Source of the DNA: Planctomycetota bacterium
Lineage (GTDB): Bacteria > Planctomycetota > UBA8742 > UBA2392
Direction: 5' to 3'
NCBI GenBank assembly: GCA_003576915.1
Contig: QEVF01000022.1
Coordinates: 1-63,832 of the forward strand
DNA length: 63,832 nucleotides
Shown here in pieces: positions 23,808 through 35,300 of the stretch (position 1 is its first letter; every line of letters starts with the position of its first letter). The notes beneath the pieces are model-generated. The model did no database searches and had not been told where the DNA came from. It was given only the letters and a program-made list of their open reading frames with translations. A program made the translations under genes and the position numbers.

Positions 23808-25157
23808 ATGGAAGACTTTCCCCTGCGCGGCTTCTCATTCGCCAGCAGCTCCTCCTACACAATTGTAGAGGAACTGGGGCGCGGCGGCATGGGCGTGGTC
23901 TATCTCGTGGAGAAGAACTGCGAGGGCGTGCTCGACTACGTGGTGTTCAAGAGCTTCAAGACCCTGGACGACGAGCAGGAGGCCCGCCTTAGAAACGAGG
24001 CGAACATTGCCACCTTCCTGCGTCACGAGCACATCGTCAAGACGTACGGCCTGGAGGCCTGCCGCCTCTCAGGCATGCCGGCCGAGTTCCAGCGCCAGTT
24101 GGGCGGCGGAACCCCCACGCACCGTCCCACCAGTGATGCCGCGCTGCCAAGCTTTCACATGCGGCGCCTCGTGGGCCCGCGCAAGGGCAGCCGGCGCACG
24201 CCGGGGTTCACCCCGGCGCGCATGCCCAACCCCAAGACCGGCAAAGTCCAGCCCAGCCTGGATCCCAAGGTCCTTTTCATGGTGATGGACTATGTGGACG
24301 GCGCGGACCTGGCCACGTTGATCCGCCACCATCTCAAGCTGCACATCCTGCTGCCGCCGCCGCTTTCGATGTATGTCGTGAGCTGCATGGCCCGGGCCCT
24401 TCACTACGCCCATGAGTGGATCGTCCACAAGGACGTGACGCCCGGCAACATTCTGATCTCCAACGAGGGCGTCTCCAAGCTGACGGACTTCGGCATTGCG
24501 GCGCCACTGTCAGCGGCCGGCGAGGAGTTCGCCGGAAAAGTTCATTACATGGCGCCTGAGCAACTGGCGCGCGGCCGCGTGGACGGCCGCGCCGACATAT
24601 TTTCCCTGGGCTGCGTCGCCTACGAGTTGCTCACCGGCATCAACCTGTTCAAGCCACTGAATCGCGGATCGTGGAACGAGAACGTGCGCTGGGTCAAGAC
24701 CGCCCAGGCCCGCCCCATCGTGCCGCCGCACCTGGTCATGAAGGATATCCCCGAAAGCGTGTCGAATATCGTCATGGGCATGCTGGCCATGGACGCCGAC
24801 AAGCGCTACCAGCGCATGCTGGAGGTCGCCCTGGACCTCGAGAAACAGTACCTCTACGCCATGGGCTTTGGCCCCACGAACAACGCCATGGCGTCCTACC
24901 TGCGGATTTTCGAGGCCGGGTTTGCCAACGCCGAACAGGATGACCTCAAAGAGCTGACCTTCCTGCGCAATTCCCAGGGTCGCATCGCCCTGCAGCGGCG
25001 CATCGCTTCGGCTGCCTACACGCCCGAAGGCATGGAACTGGTGCGCGAGCGCAAGAAGAGCCCCATCTACAACGTGCTGGCGCGCCAGGAGCAGGGCGGC
25101 ACTGGCTCTGTCAAGCCGAGTTCGCCCAGCGAGGAAGTGGCCCAGGCCGGCGAATAG
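23808..25157 (+). CDS. Serine/threonine protein kinase
   Basis: The product has 449 residues with a complete kinase domain (about 18-350). It has a glycine-rich loop ELGRGGMGVVYLV, VVFKSF (catalytic Lys), the catalytic loop IVHKDVTPGNILI, the metal site LTDFGIA and HYMAPEQL in the activation segment. The catalytic loop has HKD instead of HRD. An insert between the N- and C-lobes (about 85-145) is basic and Pro-rich. No transmembrane segment is seen, and the C-terminal tail (about 350-449) is helical. It shares a transcription unit with the downstream threonine-dehydratase-like gene (2-base gap). Confidence 0.92.
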   Translation: MEDFPLRGFSFASSSSYTIVEELGRGGMGVVYLVEKNCEGVLDYVVFKSFKTLDDEQEARLRNEANIATFLRHEHIVKTYGLEACRLSGMPAEFQRQLGGGTPTHRPTSDAALPSFHMRRLVGPRKGSRRTPGFTPARMPNPKTGKVQPSLDPKVLFMVMDYVDGADLATLIRHHLKLHILLPPPLSMYVVSCMARALHYAHEWIVHKDVTPGNILISNEGVSKLTDFGIAAPLSAAGEEFAGKVHYMAPEQLARGRVDGRADIFSLGCVAYELLTGINLFKPLNRGSWNENVRWVKTAQARPIVPPHLVMKDIPESVSNIVMGMLAMDADKRYQRMLEVALDLEKQYLYAMGFGPTNNAMASYLRIFEAGFANAEQDDLKELTFLRNSQGRIALQRRIASAAYTPEGMELVRERKKSPIYNVLARQEQGGTGSVKPSSPSEEVAQAGE

Positions 25158-25159
25158 CC

Positions 25160-26107
25160 ATGAGCGTCCAATTCGCTGACATCGAGCAGGCCGCCTTGCG
25201 CCTCAGGGGCGTGGCGAACGCAACACCCCTTCACACCTCACGCACGGTCAATGCACTCACCGGCGCCAGCGTTTTCTTCAAGTGCGAGAACTTTCAGCGC
25301 GTGGGCGCCTTCAAGTTCCGCGGGGCCTACAACGCGCTTTCACAGTTCACGCCCGAGCAGCGAAAACGCGGCGTGCTCACCTATTCCAGCGGCAACCACG
25401 CTCAGGCCATTGCACTGGCCGGCCAGCTGCTGGACATTCCGCGCCTCATTGTCATGCCGCAGGACGCTCCGCCCGTGAAGCTCGCTGCCACCCGGGGTTA
25501 CGGCGCCGAAGTCATCCTCTACGACAAGCACAAGCAGACACGCGAAACTCTCGCTGAAAGCCTCGCCCAAGAGCGCGGCATGACCGTCATCCCGCCCTAC
25601 GATCACCCGCACATCGTCGCTGGACAGGGCACGGCAGCGCTGGAGTTGTGCCGCGCGCAGGATGTGGATGTCGTGCTCGCGCCCTGCGGCGGGGGCGGCT
25701 TGCTCAGCGGCACGGCACTGGCGGCCAAAGGCGTTCTGGGCCGCGTGCGGGTCGTAGGCGTAGAGCCCGCCCTGGCCGATGACGCCACCCGCAGCTTCCG
25801 GACCGGCCGGCTGTGCTCTGTTCACAACCCCGACACCATCGCCGACGGAGCGCGCACCCCAAGCCTGGGCGCGCTGACATTTGAACTGGTGCGCCGGCAT
25901 GTGGATGACATGGTCACCGTGACGGAAAAGCAGATCGTGGACGGGATGCTGTTTCTGTGGCAGCGCATGAAACTGGTGGTCGAGCCCACGGGGGCGTTGG
26001 CCTTTGCGGCTCTGCACAGCGGTGTATTGAAGTTTCCCGGCCAGCGTGTGGGCGTGCTTCTCTCCGGCGGCAACGCCGACTTCTCCGCCCTCAAACACCT
26101 GCTTTAG
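25160..26107 (+). CDS. Threonine/serine dehydratase-like PLP enzyme
   Basis: The product has 315 residues, the size of catabolic (TdcB-like) threonine dehydratase or serine racemase. The PLP-binding Lys is in KFRGAYNAL (about 53-61), the substrate loop is SSGNHAQA (about 77-84), and the phosphate-binding loop is CGGGGLLSG. There is no ACT domain, so no isoleucine feedback is expected. It deaminates Thr/Ser to 2-oxo acids or racemises Ser. Its TAG stop is also the left flank of a 152-bp repeat element, which begins at the next base. Confidence 0.88.
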   Translation: MSVQFADIEQAALRLRGVANATPLHTSRTVNALTGASVFFKCENFQRVGAFKFRGAYNALSQFTPEQRKRGVLTYSSGNHAQAIALAGQLLDIPRLIVMPQDAPPVKLAATRGYGAEVILYDKHKQTRETLAESLAQERGMTVIPPYDHPHIVAGQGTAALELCRAQDVDVVLAPCGGGGLLSGTALAAKGVLGRVRVVGVEPALADDATRSFRTGRLCSVHNPDTIADGARTPSLGALTFELVRRHVDDMVTVTEKQIVDGMLFLWQRMKLVVEPTGALAFAALHSGVLKFPGQRVGVLLSGGNADFSALKHLL

Positions 26108-26259
26108 CAGGCCGCTGACTTACGGCCTGCGGACGCAAGCCATGGATGGCTTGCGCATTTCAAGCGGCTGAAAAGCCGCTTGAAATAAAGGTCGGGCCAG
26201 ATTCACTTTGGCCCGACCGGGCTGAAAAAGTGGCCGGATGCCGCTCTTTCAGCTGCCTG
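26108..26259 (+). repeat. 152-bp multi-hairpin MITE-like element (copy A), flanked by TTAG
   Basis: This 152-bp element runs from CAGGCCGCTG to CAGCTGCCTG (terminal inverted repeats). It is flanked by TTAG on both sides (26104-26107 and 26260-26263), a likely 4-bp target duplication. It holds several internal hairpins, among them TTTCAAGCGGCT/AGCCGCTTGAAA and GGTCGGGCCA/TGGCCCGACC. The left TTAG supplies the TAG stop of the dehydratase gene. It carries no ORF and is close in sequence to copy B at 38416. Confidence 0.85.
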
Positions 26260-26308
26260 TTAGGTTGACCTTGAGGCGACGGCCGCCCTGTCCGGCGCCC
26301 CATGGCGG

Positions 26309-29300
26309 CTATCGGCCATAGAACCAGGTTTCGATTCCGCGGCCCCGCTCCTGCGTGGCGACGTACTCGCCATCGATGTAGCCGCCCGCAATGACCATGC
26401 GCTGGCCCGTCGTGTCGAACACGGCACTGTGGCCCCAGCGCGGCTGGGGAAGGGCTACAGTCCTCGGCAGGGCAGACCATACCAGGGGGAATCCCGCCCG
26501 CAGGTCAAGCTGCCAGCCATCGGACAAAGCCATGCTGCTGTAGCCGGCCAGCAGAATCATGCGCTCCTGTCCGGGTGTACCGTCATAGACCGCGCTGTGG
26601 TAATAGCGGGCCGACGGCACGGGCGCGGACAGGAAATGCTGCGTCCAGGCATTGAGCCCCAGGTTGTAGGACCAGAGTTCTGCGCTGCCGGCTGTGGCGC
26701 CGCGATAACCGCCAAACACGATCATGCGGTTCCCCAGCGTGTCAAGGACGGCGCTGTGGGCGTACCGTGCGGGCGGGGTCAGGGCGGGGGTCAGCTGCGT
26801 CCAGGCGGGTGAAGCACCCAGAGACAGCCGCCACAAGGTGTTGACGGCTCCACCGCCCGTCAACTGGCCGCCAAAGAAGAGCGCTGAATTGGAAGCGGCG
26901 TCGTACACCACGCTGTAGTCCGCCAGGGGGGGCGGGCCGGCCCCGGGAGAAAGCAGCGTCCAGGTCTCAGAGCCGGCGGAGAGTGTGAGCTGCCACAGTT
27001 CATCACAGATGCTGGCCGTGGAGACACCCTTGCGCCCGCCATACATCAGCAGTCGCGGGTTGCCGCCATTGGGGTCGAAGATGAACTTCGCGCCTCGCCG
27101 CGCGTCGGGTTTTGTGGTTGTCACCGTCACCAGCTCTGTCCATGTGGCGGCGGGACTGGAAAGATCGAGCTGCCAGAGGCGATCCGACAAGACGCCGCCC
27201 TGCAGGCCGCCAAACACAATCATGCGGTTCTGGCCCGCATCAAAGGCCTCCGCCGCATGGACCAACCCCCGCGGCGCGACCTGACCATCGACGCGCTGCC
27301 ATCTCGGCGTCGGCAGGGTGGGCTCAATCTGCCAGACGTCTGACGCGCCGGCGTCGGGCGTGATGCCGACAAATCCAAACCCCATGAAGAAGCGGCCTGA
27401 GGGCAGCATCACCGCCGAGGCCATGCGCCGCGCGACCGGCAGCGGACCCGATGGTGTCACTTGAGTCCAGGTGGCGGGTGAACCGGGGCCTGGAACATTG
27501 AGCTGCCAGAAATCATTGATGTAGGAGCTGCCGTTGCGGCCCCCGAACATCCACAGGCGGCTGCCCCCCGCGTCTGACGCATAGGCGGCGTACTCGCGGC
27601 CGGGCGGAACGGCTCCGCTCACCGCGCTGATGTTCGCCCAGGCCAGCGTGTTGAGGTCGAGGGCCCAGACGTCGTTGAACTGGGCGCCGCCTCCGGTGCC
27701 GCAGGCGACAACGAGGCGGCGATTGGCGCCGTCAAACAGGGCCCCGTGCCCCACGCGGTGCGAAGGCGGCGTGCCCGTAGTGGCAAGCTGTGACCACGTC
27801 GGCGTCGGGTTGAAGCTGAGGACCCAGGTGTCATTGAAGCGCTGGCCGCTGCGATAGCCGCCATGAATGATCAGCCTCTCGCTGCCGAGCGTGTTCTCCC
27901 ATATGGCTGCGGCTCCATATCTCTTGCCGGGTCCGCCGCTCACGGGAACCTGCGCCCAGGACTCGCTGCCGGGGCTCGAAAGATCAAGCACCCAGACGTC
28001 GTCGTACTCCGCTCCGGACGGCGCCTGACCACCATAAACGATCATCCGTTCCCTGCCCGGAGTTCCGTCAAACACACTTGAGGCAAAGCCGCGGACGGGC
28101 GGCAGCGCGCCGGATGGGTTCAAACGCTGCCAGGCCGGAGAGACCGCCGCGGGATCCATCCACCAGCTGTCGTTGGTGTTAGCCGTGGAGTTGCTGCCCC
28201 CAAAGGTCACGACGCGACCGTTGGGCATGTAGCGGGTGTCAAAGACCATGGACACTCCCCACCGCTCGGTGGGGGAATCCGGGGCGCCCTGGGGCGCCGG
28301 GGGCAGGGACCACGTCGGCGTGCCGGACGTGTTCAGGAAGGACATCGAGTGGCGAGCCGTGCCCTGATACCCAAGGCCGCCGAACACCACCATGCGCCCC
28401 CGCCCGCCGTCGTACACGGCGCATCCGTGGGCACGACCCTGATTGGCACCCACGTCATCGCTCAATGGCACCCAGGTTTCGCCTCCGGCCAGATCCAGGA
28501 GCCAGGCATCGGTCGTATGACGGTAACCGCTGGTGTAGCCGCCTACGACCAGCAATGACTCGCGGTTACCTGCGTATCCGAAGGCCCCGACAAAGCGCCC
28601 CACCGGAGCGCCCTGGGGCGCGGCAGGAACGATGGATGTCCAGGTTTCGCTTCCGGGCGCCAGACTCAGGGCAAACACCTGCGTGCTCGAAGATCCAGCA
28701 CTCGGGTCGCCCCCGTAGACCACCATGCGGTCCCGTGCCGCATCCACCACGGCATGGCAGCCGTAGCGCGGCGAGGGCGCCGTGCCGGCGGGGATGATCT
28801 GGCTCCAGGACTCGCCGCCCAGCGCCAGCGAGAGCTGCCAGACATCGTTCAGATTGGCTCCGTTGTAGCCGCCGAAAATGAGCGCGCGATTGCGGGCCGC
28901 GTCAAACACCATGCTTTGACAGTAACGCGCCGACGGGGCCGTGCCCGTGGGGTTGAGCTGCGTCCAGGCCTCACTGCCGCGGGTCAGCGTCAACTGCCAG
29001 ACGTCGGCGAGCGAGCCGGGGTAGCCGCCATGGACGATCATGCGGTTGCGCGGAGCGTCATAGATTGCGGCGTGCAACTGCCGCCCCGAGGGCGGAGTCC
29101 CTGCGGGCAGCAATTTGTGCCATCCCGTGAAGTATCCGCTGAAATCATAGGCCCAGACATCGTTGGCGTTGGAGAACTCCGTACGGCCGCCAAAGAGAAT
29201 CAGGCGGTCGTTGGCTTCGTCGTAAATCATGGTGTGGCCGTAGCGCCCGGTGAGATGGTCGCCGGGGATCACGTGCTGGGCAAAACCGCCCTGACGCGCC

Positions 29301-32300
29301 AGCGTGAAAAGGCCACTGACGCCCTGGGTGCCCTGCCCGTAGAGGCCGTTCTGGGGCGTGAAACGCAGGCGGTAGTTCGACGCCGTGGTGTGGCCCTCAC
29401 TGGCATAGGCATCCCACTGGATTTCAAGGGTGATACCGGCGGCAGTAACGTTCAGGCCCTGTATCAGGTTGCCGCTGACCGTGCCGAGATTGGTGCGGGT
29501 GATGAATGCCGGGGCATAGGCGCCCTGGGTGCCGCCGGTGTACTCGACGACTACATCAGCCACCGTATTGGCGATGGACGAAATCACGACCTGGACGATC
29601 ACGGGCCCGCCGTGGTCGATCTGCGTCGGGAACGTGGGCGTGGCCGCGAAAAGCCCTGCCGTGCCGGTACCTGACAGCGCATAGTTCGTGTTGCCGAAGG
29701 GCGCGCCGCCGCTGTTGCTGTTGACCACGAGGTTTGCCTGGCGCAGGCCCGTCACGGTGGGCGTGAAGCTGACGTCGGCCGTGAAGGACTGCCCCGGCGC
29801 CAGGACCACGGGCAGCGCCACCGAAGTGCTCAGCACGCTGAAATCGCCGGGGTGACTGCCGCCCAGCGTCACGCTGTTTACAGTCAAGGCCCCGGCCGTC
29901 GGTCCTGCCGCGGCATTCGTGAACGTGTAGGTGATGGGAGAAGTCGGCGACGTCACGGTCACCGGCGTGGAGCCGAAGTTCTGCGTGCCCGAGATGCTCA
30001 AAAGACCAGCCGTGCCGTTGCCGTCCACCGCGTAGAGCGTGGGCACGAAGGTCAGCGGAATCTGGCCTCCATCGGTCATGAGTCGGATGTCGGCCAGGCG
30101 CGGGCCCGTCGCGGTCGCCACGAAGGAAACCGTGAACTGGTAGGCGGGGCCGCCGGCCGGGACGAGCGCGGGCAGGCCCGCCGCACTCAGGGAGAAGTCG
30201 CCGGGGTGGCTGCCGACGATGCTGATCGCGTTGATCTCAAGGGGCGCGTTGCCCGTGTTGTTCACGCTGTAGGTTATGGGTGAGCTGGGCGAGGCCACCC
30301 CCACAATGCCGCTGCCGAAGCTCTGGGTGCCGCTCACGGAAACAACGGGCGCAGCTCCGTTGCCTTGCACGTCTCGCTGGGTCAGGGTCACGGTGCCGGT
30401 CGTACCGCCCGAGTCAGAGTCGATTTCGACCTGGGCGTTGAAGGCTCCCGTGGCTGAAGGCTGGAAAACCACGCTGAACTGGATCTGGTTGCCGGGGGGC
30501 ACCAGCCCGCTCAGGGCTCCGCTCAAGGCGAAAGCTGCCGGCGTGCCCACACCGTTGAAGGTCACGCTGCGCACATTCAGCGCGTCGGTGGTGCTCAGGT
30601 TCTGGATGGTGTACACGATGGGGGCGCTGGCCGTGCCGATTCTCTGGTTGCCGAAGTTCTGGGCGATGTTGGGCGTCACGTTGATCGAAGGCGCCGTCCC
30701 CGTGCCACGGACGTCGCGATAGGTCAGCGTCACAGCCGAGGGGCCCCCGGCGCTGTCGCTGTCGATGTTCAAGGTCGCCGTATGCAGGCCCAGGGCTGCG
30801 GGGCTGAAGCTGACGGTGAACTGCACGTTGGCGGCCGGAGCAATCACAGCCGATGTCGTCCCTCCCGGAATGAAACTGCCGGGGTTCGCCCCGCTGAGGG
30901 TGACGCCCCGCAGGTTCAGGGGGGCATCACCGCTATTGGTCACCGTGTAGGCCACCGGCGCGCTGGCGCTTCCCACCCGCTGGTTGCCGAAGTTGTACTC
31001 CAGCACCGGCGAAACGCTGATCATGGGCGCGGTGCCGAAGCCCGAAATCGCGTGGTCCGTGTCCTTGAACGGCATGCCGCCGTTGTCGTTGTTCACGCGA
31101 ATCAGTGCCGCGCGAGAACCCGCCGCCGCGGGGGTGAATACCACGCTGAAGTTGAGGCTGCCGCCGACGCCCACGCTCGCGGGCATGGCGGGAAGGCCCA
31201 CCAGCGAGAAATCACCGGGATTGGCCCCGGCCAGAGTCACCGACGAGATGTTCAGTGGTGCACTGCCGCTGGGGTTTGAAATTGAATAGGCCTGTGCCGT
31301 CGACGAAGTCGTCACGCGCTGATTGCCAAAGCCCGCCGGCCCCGAAATCACGATGCTGGCCGCCGTTCCCGTGCCGCTGACGGCAATGTTGCGTGTCGTG
31401 TAGCCTGTGCTGGCGTTTGAAACGTCGCCGCCAAAGGCCCCGGCGCCCGACGGCGCAAACCGCACATACACCGTCGTCGCCGCCACGTTCCCCGAGCCCA
31501 GATTGAGGCTGTTCTGCCAGGGCCCCCCCGGTGCCAGGGCCACCTGGAAGCCCGCGGGCGGCGTGATCAGAAGGTTGGCCGCCAGGGCCTGGGCCTGCAC
31601 GGTGTAACTCTGGGCGGCGGACTGGGTGCCGGCCAACTGGCTGCCAAAGGCCAGGGGGCCGCCGCCGGCAACGATGCCTACTCCGGTTCCGCTCACGGCC
31701 ACGTTTTGCGTGGCCGCGCCCGTGCTGGCGTTTGAAACGTTGCCGCCTGCCGCACCCAGGCCCGTGGGCACGAAGCGCACATGAATCGTTGTGCTGGAGA
31801 CGCTGCCCGAAACCGGCGTCAGGTTCAGGCTGCTCTGCCAGGGGCCGCCCGGCGCCAGCGCCACCTGAAAGTCCGCCGGAGCCGTGACGACGATGTCCGC
31901 GGCAAGGAACACGCCCGACAGGCTGTAACTCTGGGGCGCCGAAGCCGCGCCGGGCTCGATGCCGCCAAAGGCCAGGGGGCCGCCCACCACGGTGATCACC
32001 GGCGTGTCGTTATCCAGGATGGAAAGGCTGGCGTTGGGCGCACCGCTGTAGGCCGGGTCCGTTGCCAGCACATCGGCCGTCACCGTCAGGGTTGCGCCCT
32101 CTGTAGGTTCCTGCGCGGCATCATCGATGACATTCAACGTGACCACGACGCTGCCGCCCGCACCGATGATGACCGTTCCGGCGCCTGTGAGCTGGCTGAA
32201 GCTGTTCACTCCGAGCAGGGTGTAGTCGCCGCCCGCGGCAAAGCTGGCAGTGCCGCTCATCTGGAAATTCACCAGCATGTTGCGCACGGGAGCCGGCGTT

Positions 32301-35300
32301 GCGGACAGGGTGAACTGGCCGTGGACGGGCCCCGCCTCGGAGGGGGAGCCCGATGCCACAACGGAGATGATGCTGACGTCGTTGTCGGCAATGGACACCT
32401 GGGCAGCGGAGGGAGCGCCCAGACTGTAGCCCGTGCCCGCGGTGAGGGTGAACTGGGCATCCTCCGGTCCTTCGACGTCGGCGTCATTGACGGGAGTGAG
32501 GGTCACAATCACTGAAGGCGAGGACCCGGCGGCCAGGGTGACCGTGCCGATGCCGCCGCCATAACTGGTAACCCCGCTGAGGGCGTAGTCTGCGCTGACG
32601 TCGGCCAGACCTGACATGCTGAAATTGACGACCACCGGCAACGCAAGGTTGGCCGTCGTGGACACCGTGAAGGTGCCCGTGGCGCCGCTTTCACCCGGCG
32701 TCCCCGAGGCCGAAACCGTCACTGTCACGAAGTCGTTGTCCACGATGGTGAGGTTGGCGCTGGCCGGCGCGCCTACGCTGTATTGGCTGCCGGCGGCCAG
32801 GGTCAGGACAGCGGACTCATTGCCCTCGACGAGGAGGTCCACCACCGGAGTCAGGGTCACGACCACAAAGGGCGCGAGTCCCACCGGCAAGGTGGCCGTG
32901 CCGCCGGGGCCGGCATAGGTCGCCCCGCTGAGGTTGTAGTCCGTGCCGGGGGCCGTGGCCGCTGCGCCGCCCATGGTGAAACCGATGGTCAGGGCCGTTT
33001 CAAGTTCGCTGGTAGTTGAAATCGTGTAGCTGGCCGCCGTCGGCCCGGCCTCACTGGGGCTGCCGCTGGAGGTCACCACAACGACAGCCGTATCGTTGTC
33101 GAGGATGCTGTGCGACTGGCTGGGCGTGCCGCTGTAGGCCGGATCGCTGGAGACGCTGTCCGCGGTCACTGACAGGTTCACGGTTTCCGTGGCCTCCACG
33201 CGGGCGTCGTCATTCACGTTCAGGGTCAGGCCGACATTTATGCTCGCCGCGCCGCCGCCGGGAATCGTGACGACGGCCGTCCAGGGGCCGCTGCCGGCAA
33301 ACGTCGCCCCCGTGATGGTGTAGTCCTGGGCGCCACCCAGAGTTGCCGTGCCGCTAAGCAACAGATTCACGCTCATGGCATACACCGGCTGCGGCGTTGC
33401 CGTAATTGTGTAAGTTCCGCCCGCGGGCCCCGTTTCACTGGGCGTGCCTGCGCGCGACATCGTGATCACCGCGAAGTCGTTGTCCGCGAGAACGCGGCTG
33501 GCGCTGGCGGGCGCCCCCAGCACATACTTCGTGCCTGCCGCCAGGGTCATGACGGCGTCTTCGGGCCCTTCCACGAGCGCGTCGTCGATCACAGTGAGGG
33601 TGACGTTGGCGCTGGACCCCGTGCCGAGGGCCAGCGTCACCGTTCCCAGTCCCGTCACCTGGCTGAAAGTAGCCGCGCCTGACAGCGTGTAATCGCCGCC
33701 GGCGGCAAACGCTGCGAGGCCGCTCATGCTGAAGTTGACGCTGAGCGGGATCTCCAGGGTGGCGCCGGTGGCAATCGTATAGGTGGCGCTGCCACCGCCC
33801 TCGGCGGGGCTGCCTGAAGCGGTCACCGTGACCGTGGCATCGTCGTTGTCGAGAATGTTCAGAGAGGCGGAAGCGGGCACTCCCAGGCTGTAATCCGTGC
33901 CGGCGTTGAGCGTGAAGATGGCCGACTCCGTGGCCTCCACGCGGGTGTCATTTACTGGAGTCAAAGTGATCACCACGCTGCCGCTGATTCCCAGTGTCAC
34001 CGTGCCGGAAACACCGCCAAAGCTTGCCAGGGGGGCCAGGTTGTAGTCGGCCCCGGCGGCAGTCTGTGCCGAGCCGCTCATGGTGAAGTTCACGGTGCGG
34101 GCGACCTGGGGCGCCGGGGTGGCCGTGATAGTGTAGGTGCCTGTCACGCCCCCTTCGCTGGGGCTGCCGGAGGAGGCTATCGTGAGGGTCGGCAGGAAGC
34201 CCGTACCGCTGACACTGAAGCTGAAGGGTGATGCGGTATTGCTGCCGTTATGGGTGAAGCTCACGGTGGCGCTGCGCGGTCCGGCGGCCAGGGGGTCAAA
34301 GGCCACGGTGAAACTCGTGCTTCCGCCGGGGGCCACGGACCCTGCCAGCCCCGTCAGGTTCAACAGGAAGTCTCCGGGGTTGGCGCCTGCCAAAGTGGGT
34401 ACGCCCAGAGTCAGGGCCGCGCTTCCGGTGTTGTTTACGAAGATGGTCAAAGCTGCGGTCGCGCCGGCAGCGACGTCCCGCGAGCCAAAAAGACGTCCGT
34501 TGGCGGCGGCCGCTCCGTTAGCCACCAGAGCCCCCGAAACCGCGTTCGTCTCACGCACTTCAATAATGGGAGTGACGCCCACACCCGAAATCGCGTAGTT
34601 GACCACCACCGGCGAAGCAATCAGGGCCGTGCTGGTATTGTAGGTGACCGTAATGTTGGCAGTACGCAGACCTGTGGTCGTGGGCGTAAACACCACGCCG
34701 TAAGCGGCCGAAGCGCCAAGGCCCGCAATCAGGCCCGTGGGAGGCGCGGCGACAAAACTGAAGTCTCCGGGGTTGGCGCCTGAAAGCGCCACGCTGGTCA
34801 CCGTAAGATCAAACTCGCCCGCGTTGTTGTTGACGAAGTTCTGCGCGGCGCTGCTGCTGCCCGTCAGCACATTGCCGAAACTGGAAAAACCGGCAGTAGG
34901 CGTGCTGCTGACCACCACACGCTCGGCCGGAACATACTGAATGAACCATGACAGCAGGCGGCCCGTCTGGGCGCCGTTGTCGTCGGCGATGACGAGCGTC
35001 CAGTTGCCCGCAGGGCTGGTGCCGTAGCGCTGCTCAAAGGCGGCAAGGCCTTCGGGCCGGTAGCCGCTGCCAGCGGTGAAGGGCGCTGTTCCGCCGGTAA
35101 TCAGGGTCGCGCCGGGCGAGAAACGCCTGTCGTTGTTGCTTGAGAACACTGTGTAGGTGAACGTGGGGCTCCCGCTGCCGAAATTGTCGCCTGTTCCGCC
35201 GTTATCCGTGCTGAGTTCAATCACCCCGGCCGGGGGCGTGACGTTGACCCCGTTATTCACTGTCGTAAAGGGGCCTGCCCAGGTCACACCCGGCGGCACA

